A stretch of DNA of 64,000 nucleotides from Sideroxydans sp. Its GTDB lineage: Bacteria > Pseudomonadota > Gammaproteobacteria > Burkholderiales > Gallionellaceae. The position numbers were made by a program, and so were the translations under genes. Each line of letters begins with the position of its first letter. Position 1 is the first letter of the stretch. Location: NCBI GenBank assembly GCA_027310725.1, contig DAIDAG010000059.1:62001-126000 (forward strand). Direction: 5' to 3'. A model generated the notes under the pieces. It was not told where the DNA came from. It made no database searches and was given only the letters and a program-made list of their open reading frames with translations. Shown here one piece after another: positions 9,994 to 21,616 of the stretch.

Positions 9994-10680
9994 ATGAAGA
10001 TCAAGGTGCTCATGGCGGATGACCATGCGTTGTTCCGCGATGGCATGCGCTATGTGCTGCAGCAGCTTGCCGACGAGGTCGAGATACTGGATTCCGGGAA
10101 TTTTCAGGACGCATTGCAGCTGGTACATGACAATCCCGATGTCGATCTCGCGCTGCTCGATCTGAATATGCCGGGCAGCGAAGGCGTTCCGTCCATCCAG
10201 TTCTTCCATCTGCGGCATCCGGATATTCCGCTGGTGGTGGTCTCCGGTTCCGATCACCGGGACGATATCGAGAGCGTGATGGAATCGGGCGCGATGGGGT
10301 TCATCTCCAAGATGTCGTCCAGCAAGATCATGTTGTCGGCGTTGCGCATGGTGCTGGAGGGCGGAGTCTATCTGCCGCCGCAACTCCTGCAGCAAGCGGT
10401 GAACAATGTCGATCAGGGCGAGACGCTGGTGAACAAGCGTTCGCAACGCGCTGCAAAATTCGGGCTCACTACGCGCCAACTGGAAGTGTTGACCTTTCTT
10501 GCCTCGGGTCTGGCGAATAAGGAGATATCCAGAAAGATGAACCTGGCCGAGGGTACCGTCAAGATACACACTGCGGCGGTCTACCAGGCCCTGCATGTCA
10601 ACTCTCGGCTGGAAGCCGTCAGCGCGGCACGCCGCCTGGGATTCCTTCCGCCCGCCCCCAACGACTCCGAGGGAATTTGA
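9994..10680 (+). CDS. LuxR/NarL-family response regulator
   Basis: Receiver [46 protein letters not shown]. Confidence 0.93.
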   Translation: MKIKVLMADDHALFRDGMRYVLQQLADEVEILDSGNFQDALQLVHDNPDVDLALLDLNMPGSEGVPSIQFFHLRHPDIPLVVVSGSDHRDDIESVMESGAMGFISKMSSSKIMLSALRMVLEGGVYLPPQLLQQAVNNVDQGETLVNKRSQRAAKFGLTTRQLEVLTFLASGLANKEISRKMNLAEGTVKIHTAAVYQALHVNSRLEAVSAARRLGFLPPAPNDSEGI

Positions 10681-12953
10681 TGGCGCTACCCGAAAGCCCC
10701 CGTCCGCCATTGCCGGAAAGATTGCTCGGCCTGTTGCGCGAATCGCGCTGGCTGCTGCTGGTGGCGGTAGCGCTCTATCTGATCCTTATTCTGGCCGGTT
10801 ACGACCGCGCCGATCCATCCTGGTCGCATAGCGCGAGCGCGGCGATCACTCGCAACCCCGGCGGGGTGCTGGGTGCGTGGCTGGCGGATGTCCTGCTCTA
10901 CCTGTTCGGCTTTTCCGCCTGGTGGTGGGTGACGCTGATGTTGCAGCGCGTATGGGCCGGCTATCACCGCATCCGTGCCGACAGCATTTTCGACAAGCGC
11001 GCGCTGTGGGTTTCCCTGCTGGGTTTCCTGGTGTTGTTGTTTTCCAGCAGCGCACTGGAAGCCTTGCGCCTCTATACGTGGAAGGTGGCATTGCCGCTGG
11101 CTCCCGGCGGTATGCTGGGGGGCGCACTGGGCGGCGCGTTGTCGCATGCGCTGGGCTATACCGGCGCCACCTTGTTGCTGTTGGCATTGATGGTGGTGAG
11201 TTTCAGTCTTTATACCGGATTATCCTGGCTCCGTTTTGCCGACTGGCTGGGTACGGTGCTGGAAGAGGCCTGGTTCTGGGCGCGAAATGCCTGGCAGACG
11301 CGGCAGGACAAACGCATCGGTGTGCAGGCGATGCAGGAACGCAGTGTGGTGGTCGAAGAAGAAAAAAAGCGCGTGGAAGAACATCAGCCTATCCACATCG
11401 AGATGCCCGTCTTCGAAGTGCCGCGTTCGACGCGTGTGCAAAAGGAGAAGCAGGTCTCCCTGTTTGCCGATATGCCGGATTCGGACCTGCCGCCGTTGCA
11501 TCTGCTGGATGAGGCGAAGCAGCAGGTCGAAGTGGTTTCCGCCGAGACGCTGGAATTCACCTCGCGCCTGATCGAGCGCAAACTCAAGGATTTCGGCGTC
11601 GAGGTCAAAGTGGTCGGTGCCTATCCCGGTCCCGTCATCACGCGCTACGAGATCGATCCTGCAGTCGGCGTAAAGGGCAGCCAGATCACCAATCTGGTGC
11701 GCGACCTGGCGCGGGCCCTGTCCGTGGTCAGCATCCGCGTGGTCGAGACCATACCCGGCAAGAGCTACATGGCACTGGAACTGCCCAACCCGAAACGCCA
11801 GATCGTGCATCTCTCGGAGATACTCGGCTCCCAAGTCTATGCCGAGATGCATTCTCCGCTGACCATGGCGATGGGCAAAGATATTTCCGGCAAACCGGTG
11901 GTCGCCGACCTGGGCAAGATGCCGCATGTGCTGGTGGCAGGTACCACCGGTTCCGGCAAATCGGTGGCGATCAATGCCATGATCCTGAGCCTGCTGTACA
12001 AGTCCACGCCGCAACAGGTGCGCCTGCTGCTGGTCGATCCCAAGATGCTGGAACTTTCCGTGTACGAAGGCATTCCGCATCTGCTCGCCCCCGTGGTCAC
12101 CGATATGCGTCAGGCTGCTTCTGCCCTCAACTGGGGCGTTCAGGAAATGGACAAGCGTTACAAGTTGATGTCCGCACTCGGCGTGCGCAACATCGCCGGC
12201 TACAACCAGCAAGTGCGCGACGCCGTCAAAGCCGGAAAGCCGCTGACCAATCCGTTCACGATCACGCCGGAGAATCCGGAAGCGCTGGAAGAACTGCCGT
12301 TCATCGTGATCTTCATTGACGAACTCGCCGACCTGATGATGGTGGTGGGCAAGAAGGTGGAAGAGCTTATTGCGCGCCTGGCGCAGAAAGCGCGCGCTGC
12401 GGGCATCCACCTGGTGCTGGCGACGCAACGCCCCTCGGTCGACGTTATCACCGGGTTGATCAAAGCCAACGTGCCGACGCGCGTCGCGTTCCAGGTATCG
12501 AGCAAGATCGACTCGCGCACGATTCTCGACCAGATGGGGGCGGAAGCGTTGCTGGGCCAGGGCGACATGCTCTACCTGCCGCCGGGCAGCGGCTATCCGC
12601 AGCGCGTACACGGGGCGTTCGTTTCCGACCAGGAAGTCCATCGCGTCGCCGAATATCTCAAGGCGCAGGGCCAGCCGAACTATGTCGATGGCGTGCTGAC
12701 TTCGCTGGATGAAGCGGCCGAGGGTGAATACGATGGCGGGGGAGGCGAAGCCGAGGCCGATGCACTGTACGATCAGGCAGTGGAGATCGTGTTGAAAACG
12801 CGCCGTCCTTCCATCTCCCTCGTGCAACGCCATTTGCGCATCGGCTACAACCGCGCCGCGCGCCTGATTGAAGCGATGGAAAAAGCCGGGCTGGTTTCGC
12901 CCATGCAAAGCAACGGCAACCGTGAAGTGCTTGCACCCAATCGAGAAGGGTGA
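10677..12953 (+). CDS. ftsK: FtsK/SpoIIIE DNA translocase
   Basis: 4 TM N-terminus, Walker [15 protein letters not shown]-terminal winged helix [31 protein letters not shown] at 10680. Confidence 0.95.
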   Translation: MMALPESPRPPLPERLLGLLRESRWLLLVAVALYLILILAGYDRADPSWSHSASAAITRNPGGVLGAWLADVLLYLFGFSAWWWVTLMLQRVWAGYHRIRADSIFDKRALWVSLLGFLVLLFSSSALEALRLYTWKVALPLAPGGMLGGALGGALSHALGYTGATLLLLALMVVSFSLYTGLSWLRFADWLGTVLEEAWFWARNAWQTRQDKRIGVQAMQERSVVVEEEKKRVEEHQPIHIEMPVFEVPRSTRVQKEKQVSLFADMPDSDLPPLHLLDEAKQQVEVVSAETLEFTSRLIERKLKDFGVEVKVVGAYPGPVITRYEIDPAVGVKGSQITNLVRDLARALSVVSIRVVETIPGKSYMALELPNPKRQIVHLSEILGSQVYAEMHSPLTMAMGKDISGKPVVADLGKMPHVLVAGTTGSGKSVAINAMILSLLYKSTPQQVRLLLVDPKMLELSVYEGIPHLLAPVVTDMRQAASALNWGVQEMDKRYKLMSALGVRNIAGYNQQVRDAVKAGKPLTNPFTITPENPEALEELPFIVIFIDELADLMMVVGKKVEELIARLAQKARAAGIHLVLATQRPSVDVITGLIKANVPTRVAFQVSSKIDSRTILDQMGAEALLGQGDMLYLPPGSGYPQRVHGAFVSDQEVHRVAEYLKAQGQPNYVDGVLTSLDEAAEGEYDGGGGEAEADALYDQAVEIVLKTRRPSISLVQRHLRIGYNRAARLIEAMEKAGLVSPMQSNGNREVLAPNREG

Positions 12954-13029
12954 AAGGGAACAGGGGAAAGGGTAGAAGCCGCGGCGCGCGCGGGTTTTAC
13001 CTTTCGCTCTTCCCTCTTCTCCTTTTCCC
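12949..13029. repeat. palindromic purine/pyrimidine repeat overlapping the ftsK stop
   Basis: gggtgaaagggaacaggggaaaggg ... cctttcgctcttccctcttctccttttccc. Confidence 0.65.
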
Positions 13030-13050
13030 ATTAACTCACAGGTCTGGAAT

Positions 13051-13665
13051 ATGTTAAGAAAATTACTCATCACACTTTTGTTGCTTGCATCGACAACCGC
13101 GCATGCGAGTGCCATCCAGAAGCTCCATACCTTCGTCGTTTCGACGCATTCGGCGCAAGCCGATTTCACGCAAGAGGTGCTGGACAAGAACGGCAAACGC
13201 ATCCAGAGCGCTTCGGGCACCATGCAGTTCGAGCGCCCCGGGCGATTCCGCTGGGTCTACAAGAAGCCGTATGAACAGCTCATCGTCGGCGATGGCAAGA
13301 AATTCTGGATGTACGACGCCGACCTGAACCAGGTCACGGTGAAGAAACTGGATGCCGCGCTGGGCAGCAGTCCCGCGGCACTGCTCTCCGGCAGCAACGA
13401 GATCGAGCGCGACTTTGCGCTCAAGGACATCGACGACCGCGACGGTCTGGAATGGCTGCAAGCCACCCCGAAATCGGCCGAGACGACTTTCCAGAAGATA
13501 CTGATGGCGTTCAACGCCAAGTCTGAACTGATGGTGATGGAATTGCACGATTCCTTCGGCCATCACACGGTATTGCGCTTTTCCGGGCTGAAGAGCAATC
13601 CGTCTTTCGGTGCGCAGCAGTTCAAGTTCGTGCCGCCCAAAGGTGCGGACGTGCTGGGCGAGTAA
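13051..13665 (+). CDS. lolA: outer-membrane lipoprotein carrier protein
   Basis: Signal peptide; QADFTQEVLDKNGKRIQSASGTMQFERPGRFRWVYKKPYEQLIVGDGKKFWMYDADL. Confidence 0.95.
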   Translation: MLRKLLITLLLLASTTAHASAIQKLHTFVVSTHSAQADFTQEVLDKNGKRIQSASGTMQFERPGRFRWVYKKPYEQLIVGDGKKFWMYDADLNQVTVKKLDAALGSSPAALLSGSNEIERDFALKDIDDRDGLEWLQATPKSAETTFQKILMAFNAKSELMVMELHDSFGHHTVLRFSGLKSNPSFGAQQFKFVPPKGADVLGE

Positions 13666-14977
13666 TGAGCAGCGCTGACCTGTTTGCTCCCAACCAACCC
13701 GCTGCACCCCTGGCCGAACGGCTGCGTCCAAAAAATATAGACGAAGTCATCGGACAGTCGCATCTGCTTGGCGAAGGCAAGCCGTTGCGCCTTGCCTTCC
13801 AATCGGGCAAGTTGCATTCCATGATCTTGTGGGGACCGCCGGGCGTGGGCAAGACGACACTGGCCAGATTGATGGCATCGGCTTTCGATGCCGAATTCGT
13901 GCCGCTGTCGGCGGTGCTGTCCGGCGTGAAGGACATCCGCGAGGCCATCGCGCAGGCCGAGCAGACTTTGCAGCAGAGCGGCCGCCACACTATCCTGTTC
14001 GTGGACGAAGTCCACCGTTTCAACAAGTCGCAACAGGATGCCTTCCTGCCGTTCGTCGAACAGGGATTGGTCACCTTCATCGGCGCGACCACCGAGAACC
14101 CTTCGTTCGAGTTGAACAACGCTTTGCTCTCGCGGGCGCAGGTGTATGTGCTGCAATCCCTGTCGGAAGCCGAGATGGCGCAATTGTTCGAGCGTGCGCG
14201 GCAGACCGCGTTGCCGGATATCACATTCGATGCGGCGGCGCGGGGGCGCGTTATCGGCTATGCGGACGGCGATGCAAGGCGACTGCTCAATGTGCTGGAG
14301 CAGTTGCAGACTGCGGCGGCTGCGGCCAACTTGAAGAACATCGACGTCGCCTTCCTCGACAACACACTGGCGCAAAAACTGCGCCGCTTCGACAAGGGCG
14401 GCGAAGCCTTCTATGACCAGATCTCCGCGCTGCACAAGTCCGTGCGCGGCTCCAACCCCGATGCGGCTCTGTACTGGCTGGTGCGCATGCTGGACGGTGG
14501 CGCCGACCCTCGCTACCTGGCGCGGCGCATCGTGCGCATGGCGTGGGAAGACATCGGTCTGGCCGATCCGCGCGCCATCCAGCTGTGCAACGATGCAGCA
14601 GCGACCTACGAACGTCTCGGCTCGCCGGAAGGCGAGCTGGCGCTGGCGCAGGCCGTGCTGTACCTCGCCGTCGCGGCGAAATCGAATGCCGGGTATGTCG
14701 CGTATAATGCCGCCCGCGCCTTTGTCAGCCAGGACGGCTCGCGCGAAGTGCCGCTGCACTTGCGCAACGCGCCGACAAAATTGATGAAACAGCTGGATTA
14801 CGGCAAGGATTACCGCTACGCGCACGATGAGGCTGGTGGTTATGCGGCGGGGGAAAATTACTTCCCCGACGGTATGCCGGAAGTGAGCTTTTACGAGCCG
14901 ACCGAGCGCGGGCTGGAAGCGAAGATTGCGGAGAAGCTGGCGCATTTGCGCGAGCTGGATGCAAAAGCAAAGAAAAT

Positions 14978-14981
<4 letters not shown>
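13665..14981 (+). CDS. rarA: replication-associated recombination AAA ATPase RarA (MgsA)
   Basis: LAERLRPKNIDEVIGQSHLL, GPPGVGKTTLARL, FVDEVHRFNKSQQDAFLP. Confidence 0.97.
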
Positions 14982-16378
<1,397 letters not shown>

Positions 16379-16497
16379 TTGTTTTAGTTCCGGCGTAACC
16401 CGAATGCGGGTTAGCCTACACAGCAAGAATACTTGTGGCGGAGGCTAATATGCGCGCAGCGAATGTTAAACGAGCGATAGCGAGTGGCCGTAGCCAA

Positions 16498-16584
16498 AAC
16501 TACCAGCAAGCCGACGGCAGCGTGCTGGTACCGGAAGTGCTGCGTCCTTACATGGGCGGACTGACCTCCATCAACGCGATCTGA
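16498..16584 (+). pseudogene. displaced 3'-terminal fragment of an alternative serS
   Basis: [28 protein letters not shown] matches the serS C-terminus [28 protein letters not shown] at 22/28 residues; both 87 nt including stop. Confidence 0.85.
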
Positions 16585-16748
16585 TCCGAAAGGGGGCTTG
16601 CTTGCTCCTCGCCTCCCGCATATTTTGCCAATGCCGCATGTCGTTGTGCCGGGATTGTTGAACAAATCCATAGCAATCAGCCCGGAACTGCTGCGTCAGC
16701 CATCGTACTGCGGATCAACCGGTTCCTGTTGTCGGCGCGACGGTAAAC

Positions 16749-18125
16749 TTAATTGATGAGACTGCCAACGAAGCTTTTTTTCAAAGTCGGCGGCAACTGA
16801 TACAGATTTTCCTGGGCATCCAGGCGTTTCAGCATGTCCTCGTACAGGCGCACGGTTTCGACGAGGATCACTGCTTCACCTCCCCGCGCCTTGCCTCGCT
16901 TGGCATTCTTGTAGAACGAAGGGCGCGACAGCAAGGGCATCATACGTTTCACGTCGGCCCACACATCCGGGTTCAATCCGGATTGGCTCGCCAGAATGCG
17001 GGCGTCCTCCAGATGTCCCATACCCTGGTTGTAGGCAGCCAGTGCCATCCACAGCCGATCTTCTTCGCTGATACGCAGCGGCAGTTGTTCCTTGAGCAAT
17101 TGCAGGTAATGCGCCCCGGCGAGGATGCTGGAATGCGCATCGAGGCGGTTCTCGAGGTTCATGCGGTCGGCGGTCTCATCGGTCAGCATCATCATGCCGC
17201 GCACATTGGTGTATGAAGTGGCATTCGGGTTCCAGTGCGATTCCTGGTATGAGAGTGCGGCAAGCAATTGCCATTCGATGCCGGTGAGGTCGGCCGCTTC
17301 CTGGAACCAGTGCTTGTAACGCGGCAGCAGGGTGCGCGTCTGGGCGATGAAGGCTTCGGCATCCATCGCATCGAGACGGTCATTGTGGCCGTAGTGGCGG
17401 TCGATCAGCTGGCGCAGGGAGCCGTCCTGCTTGATGCGCGCGAAGAATTGCTGCGCTTCGTCAAACAGTTTTGCGTCGCCGTCGACGGCGAAAGCCCAGG
17501 ACATATCGGAGGGCGAATCGATATCCAGAGCGACGCCCAGTTCGGGATAGTAATTTCGCGCGGTTGCGAGCTGCTCCTCGTTCGCTACCGTGCAGTCCAG
17601 TTCGCCGTCGGCAACTTCCTCCAGCAGTTCGGCAGGCGAGGTGTTGCGCTGCGATCTCCAGCCCAGCTTGTCATGTTCGTGACGCACCTCGCGCAATGCC
17701 GCCTCCTGCGGTGATCCGGCGGCAACGGCCAGCTCGCGGCCGTCGAGTTCGTCCAGGTCATCCGGAGTCGTGCCGTGGCAGATCAGCAGTTCTTCAAGCG
17801 ATTGATAAGCCTTGCCGAAGCGAACCGCGTAGTCGCTCGTGTTGCGGACGCCGGTCGCAAGATGGGCCTTGTGGGCGGCCAGTGCGGGAAGAGCCTGGTC
17901 GATCGGCAAGGGAATAAGCTTCAGTTTCACTTGCAGCTGTTGGGCAAACCGTTCGGCCAGTTCGGTCTCAAAGGTGTTCTCGGCCTCCATTTCGGCAGGC
18001 GGAACGATGACCACCAGCTCGCCCTGATGCCAGTCCGGCAAGGGGTCGACGGCAGTGGTTTTGATCCAGAGCCAGGCACACAGCGCTAGGGCGACCGCGA
18101 GTTGTAGTGGGAGCAAGCTGCGCAT
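16749..18125 (-). CDS. mltF: membrane-bound lytic murein transglycosylase F
   Basis: N-terminal SBP_bac_3-like domain plus SLT domain ALSYQESHWNPNATSYTNVRGMMMLTDETA. Confidence 0.92.
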   Translation of the reverse strand: MRSLLPLQLAVALALCAWLWIKTTAVDPLPDWHQGELVVIVPPAEMEAENTFETELAERFAQQLQVKLKLIPLPIDQALPALAAHKAHLATGVRNTSDYAVRFGKAYQSLEELLICHGTTPDDLDELDGRELAVAAGSPQEAALREVRHEHDKLGWRSQRNTSPAELLEEVADGELDCTVANEEQLATARNYYPELGVALDIDSPSDMSWAFAVDGDAKLFDEAQQFFARIKQDGSLRQLIDRHYGHNDRLDAMDAEAFIAQTRTLLPRYKHWFQEAADLTGIEWQLLAALSYQESHWNPNATSYTNVRGMMMLTDETADRMNLENRLDAHSSILAGAHYLQLLKEQLPLRISEEDRLWMALAAYNQGMGHLEDARILASQSGLNPDVWADVKRMMPLLSRPSFYKNAKRGKARGGEAVILVETVRLYEDMLKRLDAQENLYQLPPTLKKSFVGSLIN

Positions 18126-18128
18126 TCA

Positions 18129-18594
18129 GGAACCTTCAATTGAGTCCCCCATGACCGCGCACATGGTTTTGCGGGATGGGATGCAAGGAAAACGACACCG
18201 CGAATGGTAATTCCATTCGCTAGGAGTAGCACCCCCGACACGGTGCGCGCGAGCGTCAGGTGCGGGAGGGGGTTGCAAGCGGCTGCTCCCGCAAACGGCT
18301 GCTGCGCAGTAACGTGACGCAGCCGCACGACGCAGACCGCCCGCAAAACCATGTGCCCGAAGGGTTGCCGACAAAAATGGGCGCTCGCGGCGTTGCGCTC
18401 CTTGGCATCGTAGTAACACTGCCGCCATGACACGGTGCGTGAAGCGGTGAGTGCGGGAGTGGCGGCATGCGACTGCTCCCGCAAACGGCTGGCTTTGCCA
18501 GTAACGTGTCGCAGGCGCTACCGGCGTCGCGCGCCTTGCGATCATCCCATTTTTGTTAGCAACGCGGTTCATGGTGGACTCAATTGGAGGTTCC
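18129..18594. mobile_element. putative non-autonomous element with imperfect terminal inverted repeats (~24 bp)
   Basis: ggaaccttcaattgagtcccccatg (left) vs catggtggactcaattggaggttcc (right); no credible CDS inside. Confidence 0.5.
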
Positions 18595-18685
18595 CCAACA
18601 TTCTGCCCGAAAATCAAATGTTGCTGGTAAAATGCGCGCCCTCGCGATGCCAAGCATTTTCTGCGCATGTTGCGGGGTAGTATTC

Positions 18686-18775
<90 letters not shown>

Positions 18776-19013
18776 GTTACGTTGTCCCCATGGGCGTTGC
18801 GGTAGCAATGGGTTCTTACCCTTCGCTGCCGTTACACCAGCCTTGAGCTGAAGCAAACAGCCAGCTCGACCATGAAACGCTGGTCCCGGTTCTCCCCATC
18901 CAATGATTCGTAAAATTCTCGTTACCATGCGTTTTCATATTGTTCTGCGATTCGCAGTCGGGTAATGTTCGTGCCGTTGCCGTTTAGCGTTCAACATTAC
19001 GACTGGAGAACAT

Positions 19014-19409
19014 ATGCACAAAGGGAGTTGTCTATGCGGCGCCGTAGAATATGAAATCGCAGGCCCTCTCGGCCCGGTCGTCTATTGCCACTGCTCCCGT
19101 TGCCGAAAGGCGAGTGGTTCTGCTTTTAATGCAATGTCACCCGTCTCTGCGGCAGACTTTCGAATCGTCAAGGGGCAGGAATGCCTGAGGGACTATCGCA
19201 ATAGTGCAGGCGTCAATCGTGTGTTCTGCGGCATGTGCGGTTCCCCGATAATTGGCAAGCGTGATAGCGCGCCGGAAATTGTCCGGGTGCGTATAGGCAC
19301 GCTTGATACCCCGGTAAATAGTCAGGTTTCTTCACATGTCTTTGCTGGTTCCAAGGCATCGTGGGATGAAATTCTCGATCATGCCCCGCAATATGAAGAA
19401 CGTCCCTAA
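19014..19409 (+). CDS. GFA/CENP-V domain protein (zinc-binding)
   Basis: KGSCLCGAVEYEI; CHCSRCRKASGSAFNA; CGMCGSPI. Confidence 0.92.
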   Translation: MHKGSCLCGAVEYEIAGPLGPVVYCHCSRCRKASGSAFNAMSPVSAADFRIVKGQECLRDYRNSAGVNRVFCGMCGSPIIGKRDSAPEIVRVRIGTLDTPVNSQVSSHVFAGSKASWDEILDHAPQYEERP

Positions 19410-19412
19410 TTA

Positions 19413-19691
19413 ATGGCCATGTTTTCACTACCATCCATATGGAATCTGATTATTTCCACCATAGTATTTTCCATTGCGGCCAAATATATCGGCAGCCATC
19501 TGCATAATCGTGGAATCCCGGAAGGCAGGAAGCGCAGTTTATGGGTGTTAGGGCTGGCCTCGCTGCTATCCTGGGGCGCAGGGGAAGCGGCGGATTGGAC
19601 GCAAGAAAGAATAGAAGGACAGCAACCGGCAACGCAAGCTTCGGTTGAGCCTTCACAATTAATGAGGGAAGTCGATCAAATCCGAAAATGA
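19413..19691 (+). CDS. small hypothetical membrane protein
   Basis: 92-aa ORF directly after the GFA gene; two hydrophobic segments. Confidence 0.55.
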   Translation: MAMFSLPSIWNLIISTIVFSIAAKYIGSHLHNRGIPEGRKRSLWVLGLASLLSWGAGEAADWTQERIEGQQPATQASVEPSQLMREVDQIRK

Positions 19692-19991
19692 TTTGCTGAT
19701 CATGCGGCCGGTCTTCGTGAGTATTACCTGGAAATGACGGGCAATTGCCATTCGGTGTTATATCCCCATAGCCAAATATGGCAATAGACCCTCGGTGGAT
19801 AATTGCGCCTAATGGCGCATCTGTCTATTCGCGCTCTGAGGGCTTTGCCTGGTCATGTATTGAAAACGCGGCATTCGTGACAAGATATTCGCAGTGCTCC
19901 GAGCCAAGAAGGCATGCTGAACACTCAAAACATTGGGCACTGGAAATAGCAAGGGTGGTAAATTTTGTAGTTAAACCTGGAGGAGGAAATA

Positions 19992-20309
19992 ATGAAATCC
20001 ATTTTCATCAGCATGACAGTTGTGGCAGGTCTAATGGTTGCAGGTTCCGTTCAGGCGACAGATATGCCGGCAGTTGGCAAGACCAAGTGCGGAGCTTGCC
20101 ACGCCATAGATAAAAAAATGGTGGGTCCTGCATGGATTGATGTTGCGAAGAAGTACAAAGGCGATGTAAATGCCGCAAGCAAGATCGCTGCAAACATAAC
20201 CAAGGGCGGTGAGTTCGGCTGGAAGATGAGCAAGATGCCTCCAAAGGGAATGAACGCTACGGACGCTGAAATCAAAAGCCTCGCGGAATTTATTGCAGGG
20301 CTGAAATAA
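19992..20309 (+). CDS. class I monoheme cytochrome c
   Basis: Signal peptide; CGACH heme motif; distal Met region MSKMPPKGMNATDAEIKSLAEFI; strong RBS ggaggagg. Confidence 0.93.
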   Translation: MKSIFISMTVVAGLMVAGSVQATDMPAVGKTKCGACHAIDKKMVGPAWIDVAKKYKGDVNAASKIAANITKGGEFGWKMSKMPPKGMNATDAEIKSLAEFIAGLK

Positions 20310-20490
20310 AGCCGATCTCGATATAGATATCCATACGCATCTGTAGCGTCTTTCAAATCGATCAACCGTGCCGTGTGGTTGGTTTAAGACGCTCCAGGAG
20401 CGTAACCGGCGCGGTCTCAAGCCAATCCTCCGCTTATGGGTCTTCAGGCGCCAATGGCGACCTGATTTGAAAGCAAATCTATGCGACGGA

Positions 20491-21183
20491 TCATTTGCCC
20501 CGGACATCCGGACTGACTAATTGATAACCAAAACCGCGTAGCGTACGCAACAGTTTTTGCTGGAACGGTTTGTCTATGAGGTCGCGAAGCAAATGCATAT
20601 GCGCCCGGAGCGAATCGCTGTCCGGACGGCCTTCTCCCCATACGAGATGCTGGATGTCATCGCGATTGACTACTTTGGGAGAGCGCGCCATCAGCATCTC
20701 CAGTATCCTGTAGGGGATCGGCGGTAACTTGATCGTCCTGCCGCCGCGACATACCGAACAAGTGAGTGGATCGAGGCTGAGGTCTTCCACAACAATCTTT
20801 CTCTGCTTCGGGATGTAATCGCCGACCCGCCGGTGCAATACTCGCAATCGCAATTCCACTTCGCGCAATGCTGCCGGCTTGGACAGATAGTCGTCCGCAC
20901 CGGCTTCCAGGCCGGCGATCTTGTCGTCCAGGGAATCGCGCCCTGTGATCATCAAGATCGGGGTGGTGTCTCCGTATTCTTCGCGCAATTTCCGGCATAT
21001 CGTAATGCCATCCATTCCGGGCAATATCAGGTCAAGCACTATTGCATCATACTGGTTGGCCGACGCCAGATGCATGCCGGTGATGCCATCCCCTGCCGCA
21101 TCCGGGATATGTCCCTTGGTTTCCAGAAAGTCGAACATGTTTGAAGCAAGTTCGCGATTGTCTTCGATAATCAGTACGCGCAT
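20491..21183 (-). CDS. OmpR-family response regulator (no adjacent kinase)
   Basis: Receiver VLDLILPGMDGI; winged-helix C-terminus ending LLRTLRGFGYQL. Confidence 0.88.
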   Translation of the reverse strand: MRVLIIEDNRELASNMFDFLETKGHIPDAAGDGITGMHLASANQYDAIVLDLILPGMDGITICRKLREEYGDTTPILMITGRDSLDDKIAGLEAGADDYLSKPAALREVELRLRVLHRRVGDYIPKQRKIVVEDLSLDPLTCSVCRGGRTIKLPPIPYRILEMLMARSPKVVNRDDIQHLVWGEGRPDSDSLRAHMHLLRDLIDKPFQQKLLRTLRGFGYQLVSPDVRGK

Positions 21184-21616
21184 TTTCTGAACACTAACGG
21201 CGATCCAGTCGGTTGGGGAACCATGCTGTTATTTGCAATCAACTTCGTTGGGCATGAGAAGGGTGTCGTGAGGATAGTGTACGGACACTTGTGAAGTTAT
21301 CGCAGAGTGCTGATTAAATGAATACGCAGGAATACCTATAGTTCCCGAATCTGAATACTGCCAACAACGCGGCACCGTTGAGAATCGCGGATGCCAATGG
21401 AGCAGTCTTATGGGAGCAACGGAGAGGAAGGGTAAATAAAAATTCATTTGAGCATTTTCCTGAATGCAGCCATTGCGTGAGATCGGAGCGCTCAAGAGGC
21501 ATGGGTTGCTCATGTGTCAACGAACTATCGTCTGCGGGGCATTCTGCATTTTGCTTCTGTACCCGCGTGCTAATACATATGCAATAATCCGGCGGGGAGT
21601 TCAATTGCATACAACA

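Noticed and set aside
11220-13223. 667-aa minus-strand ORF opposite ftsK
   Set aside because: Shadow ORF of a GC-rich conserved gene; no recognisable motif, His/Gln/Arg-rich composition typical of antisense frames
18126-18668. 180-aa and 132-aa minus-strand ORFs in the region upstream of mltF
   Set aside because: They are translations of the TIR-bounded repeat element and carry no family motif; treated as non-coding
18962-19000. Palindrome gtaatgtt...aacattac before the GFA gene as an attC or operator
   Set aside because: Lacks attC core sites; only an 8-bp perfect arm with an unstructured interior, too weak to assign a function
20491-21183. Two-component pair with the downstream GGDEF/EAL protein
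   Set aside because: The GGDEF/EAL protein has no histidine kinase domain, so the regulator is an orphan as far as this window shows
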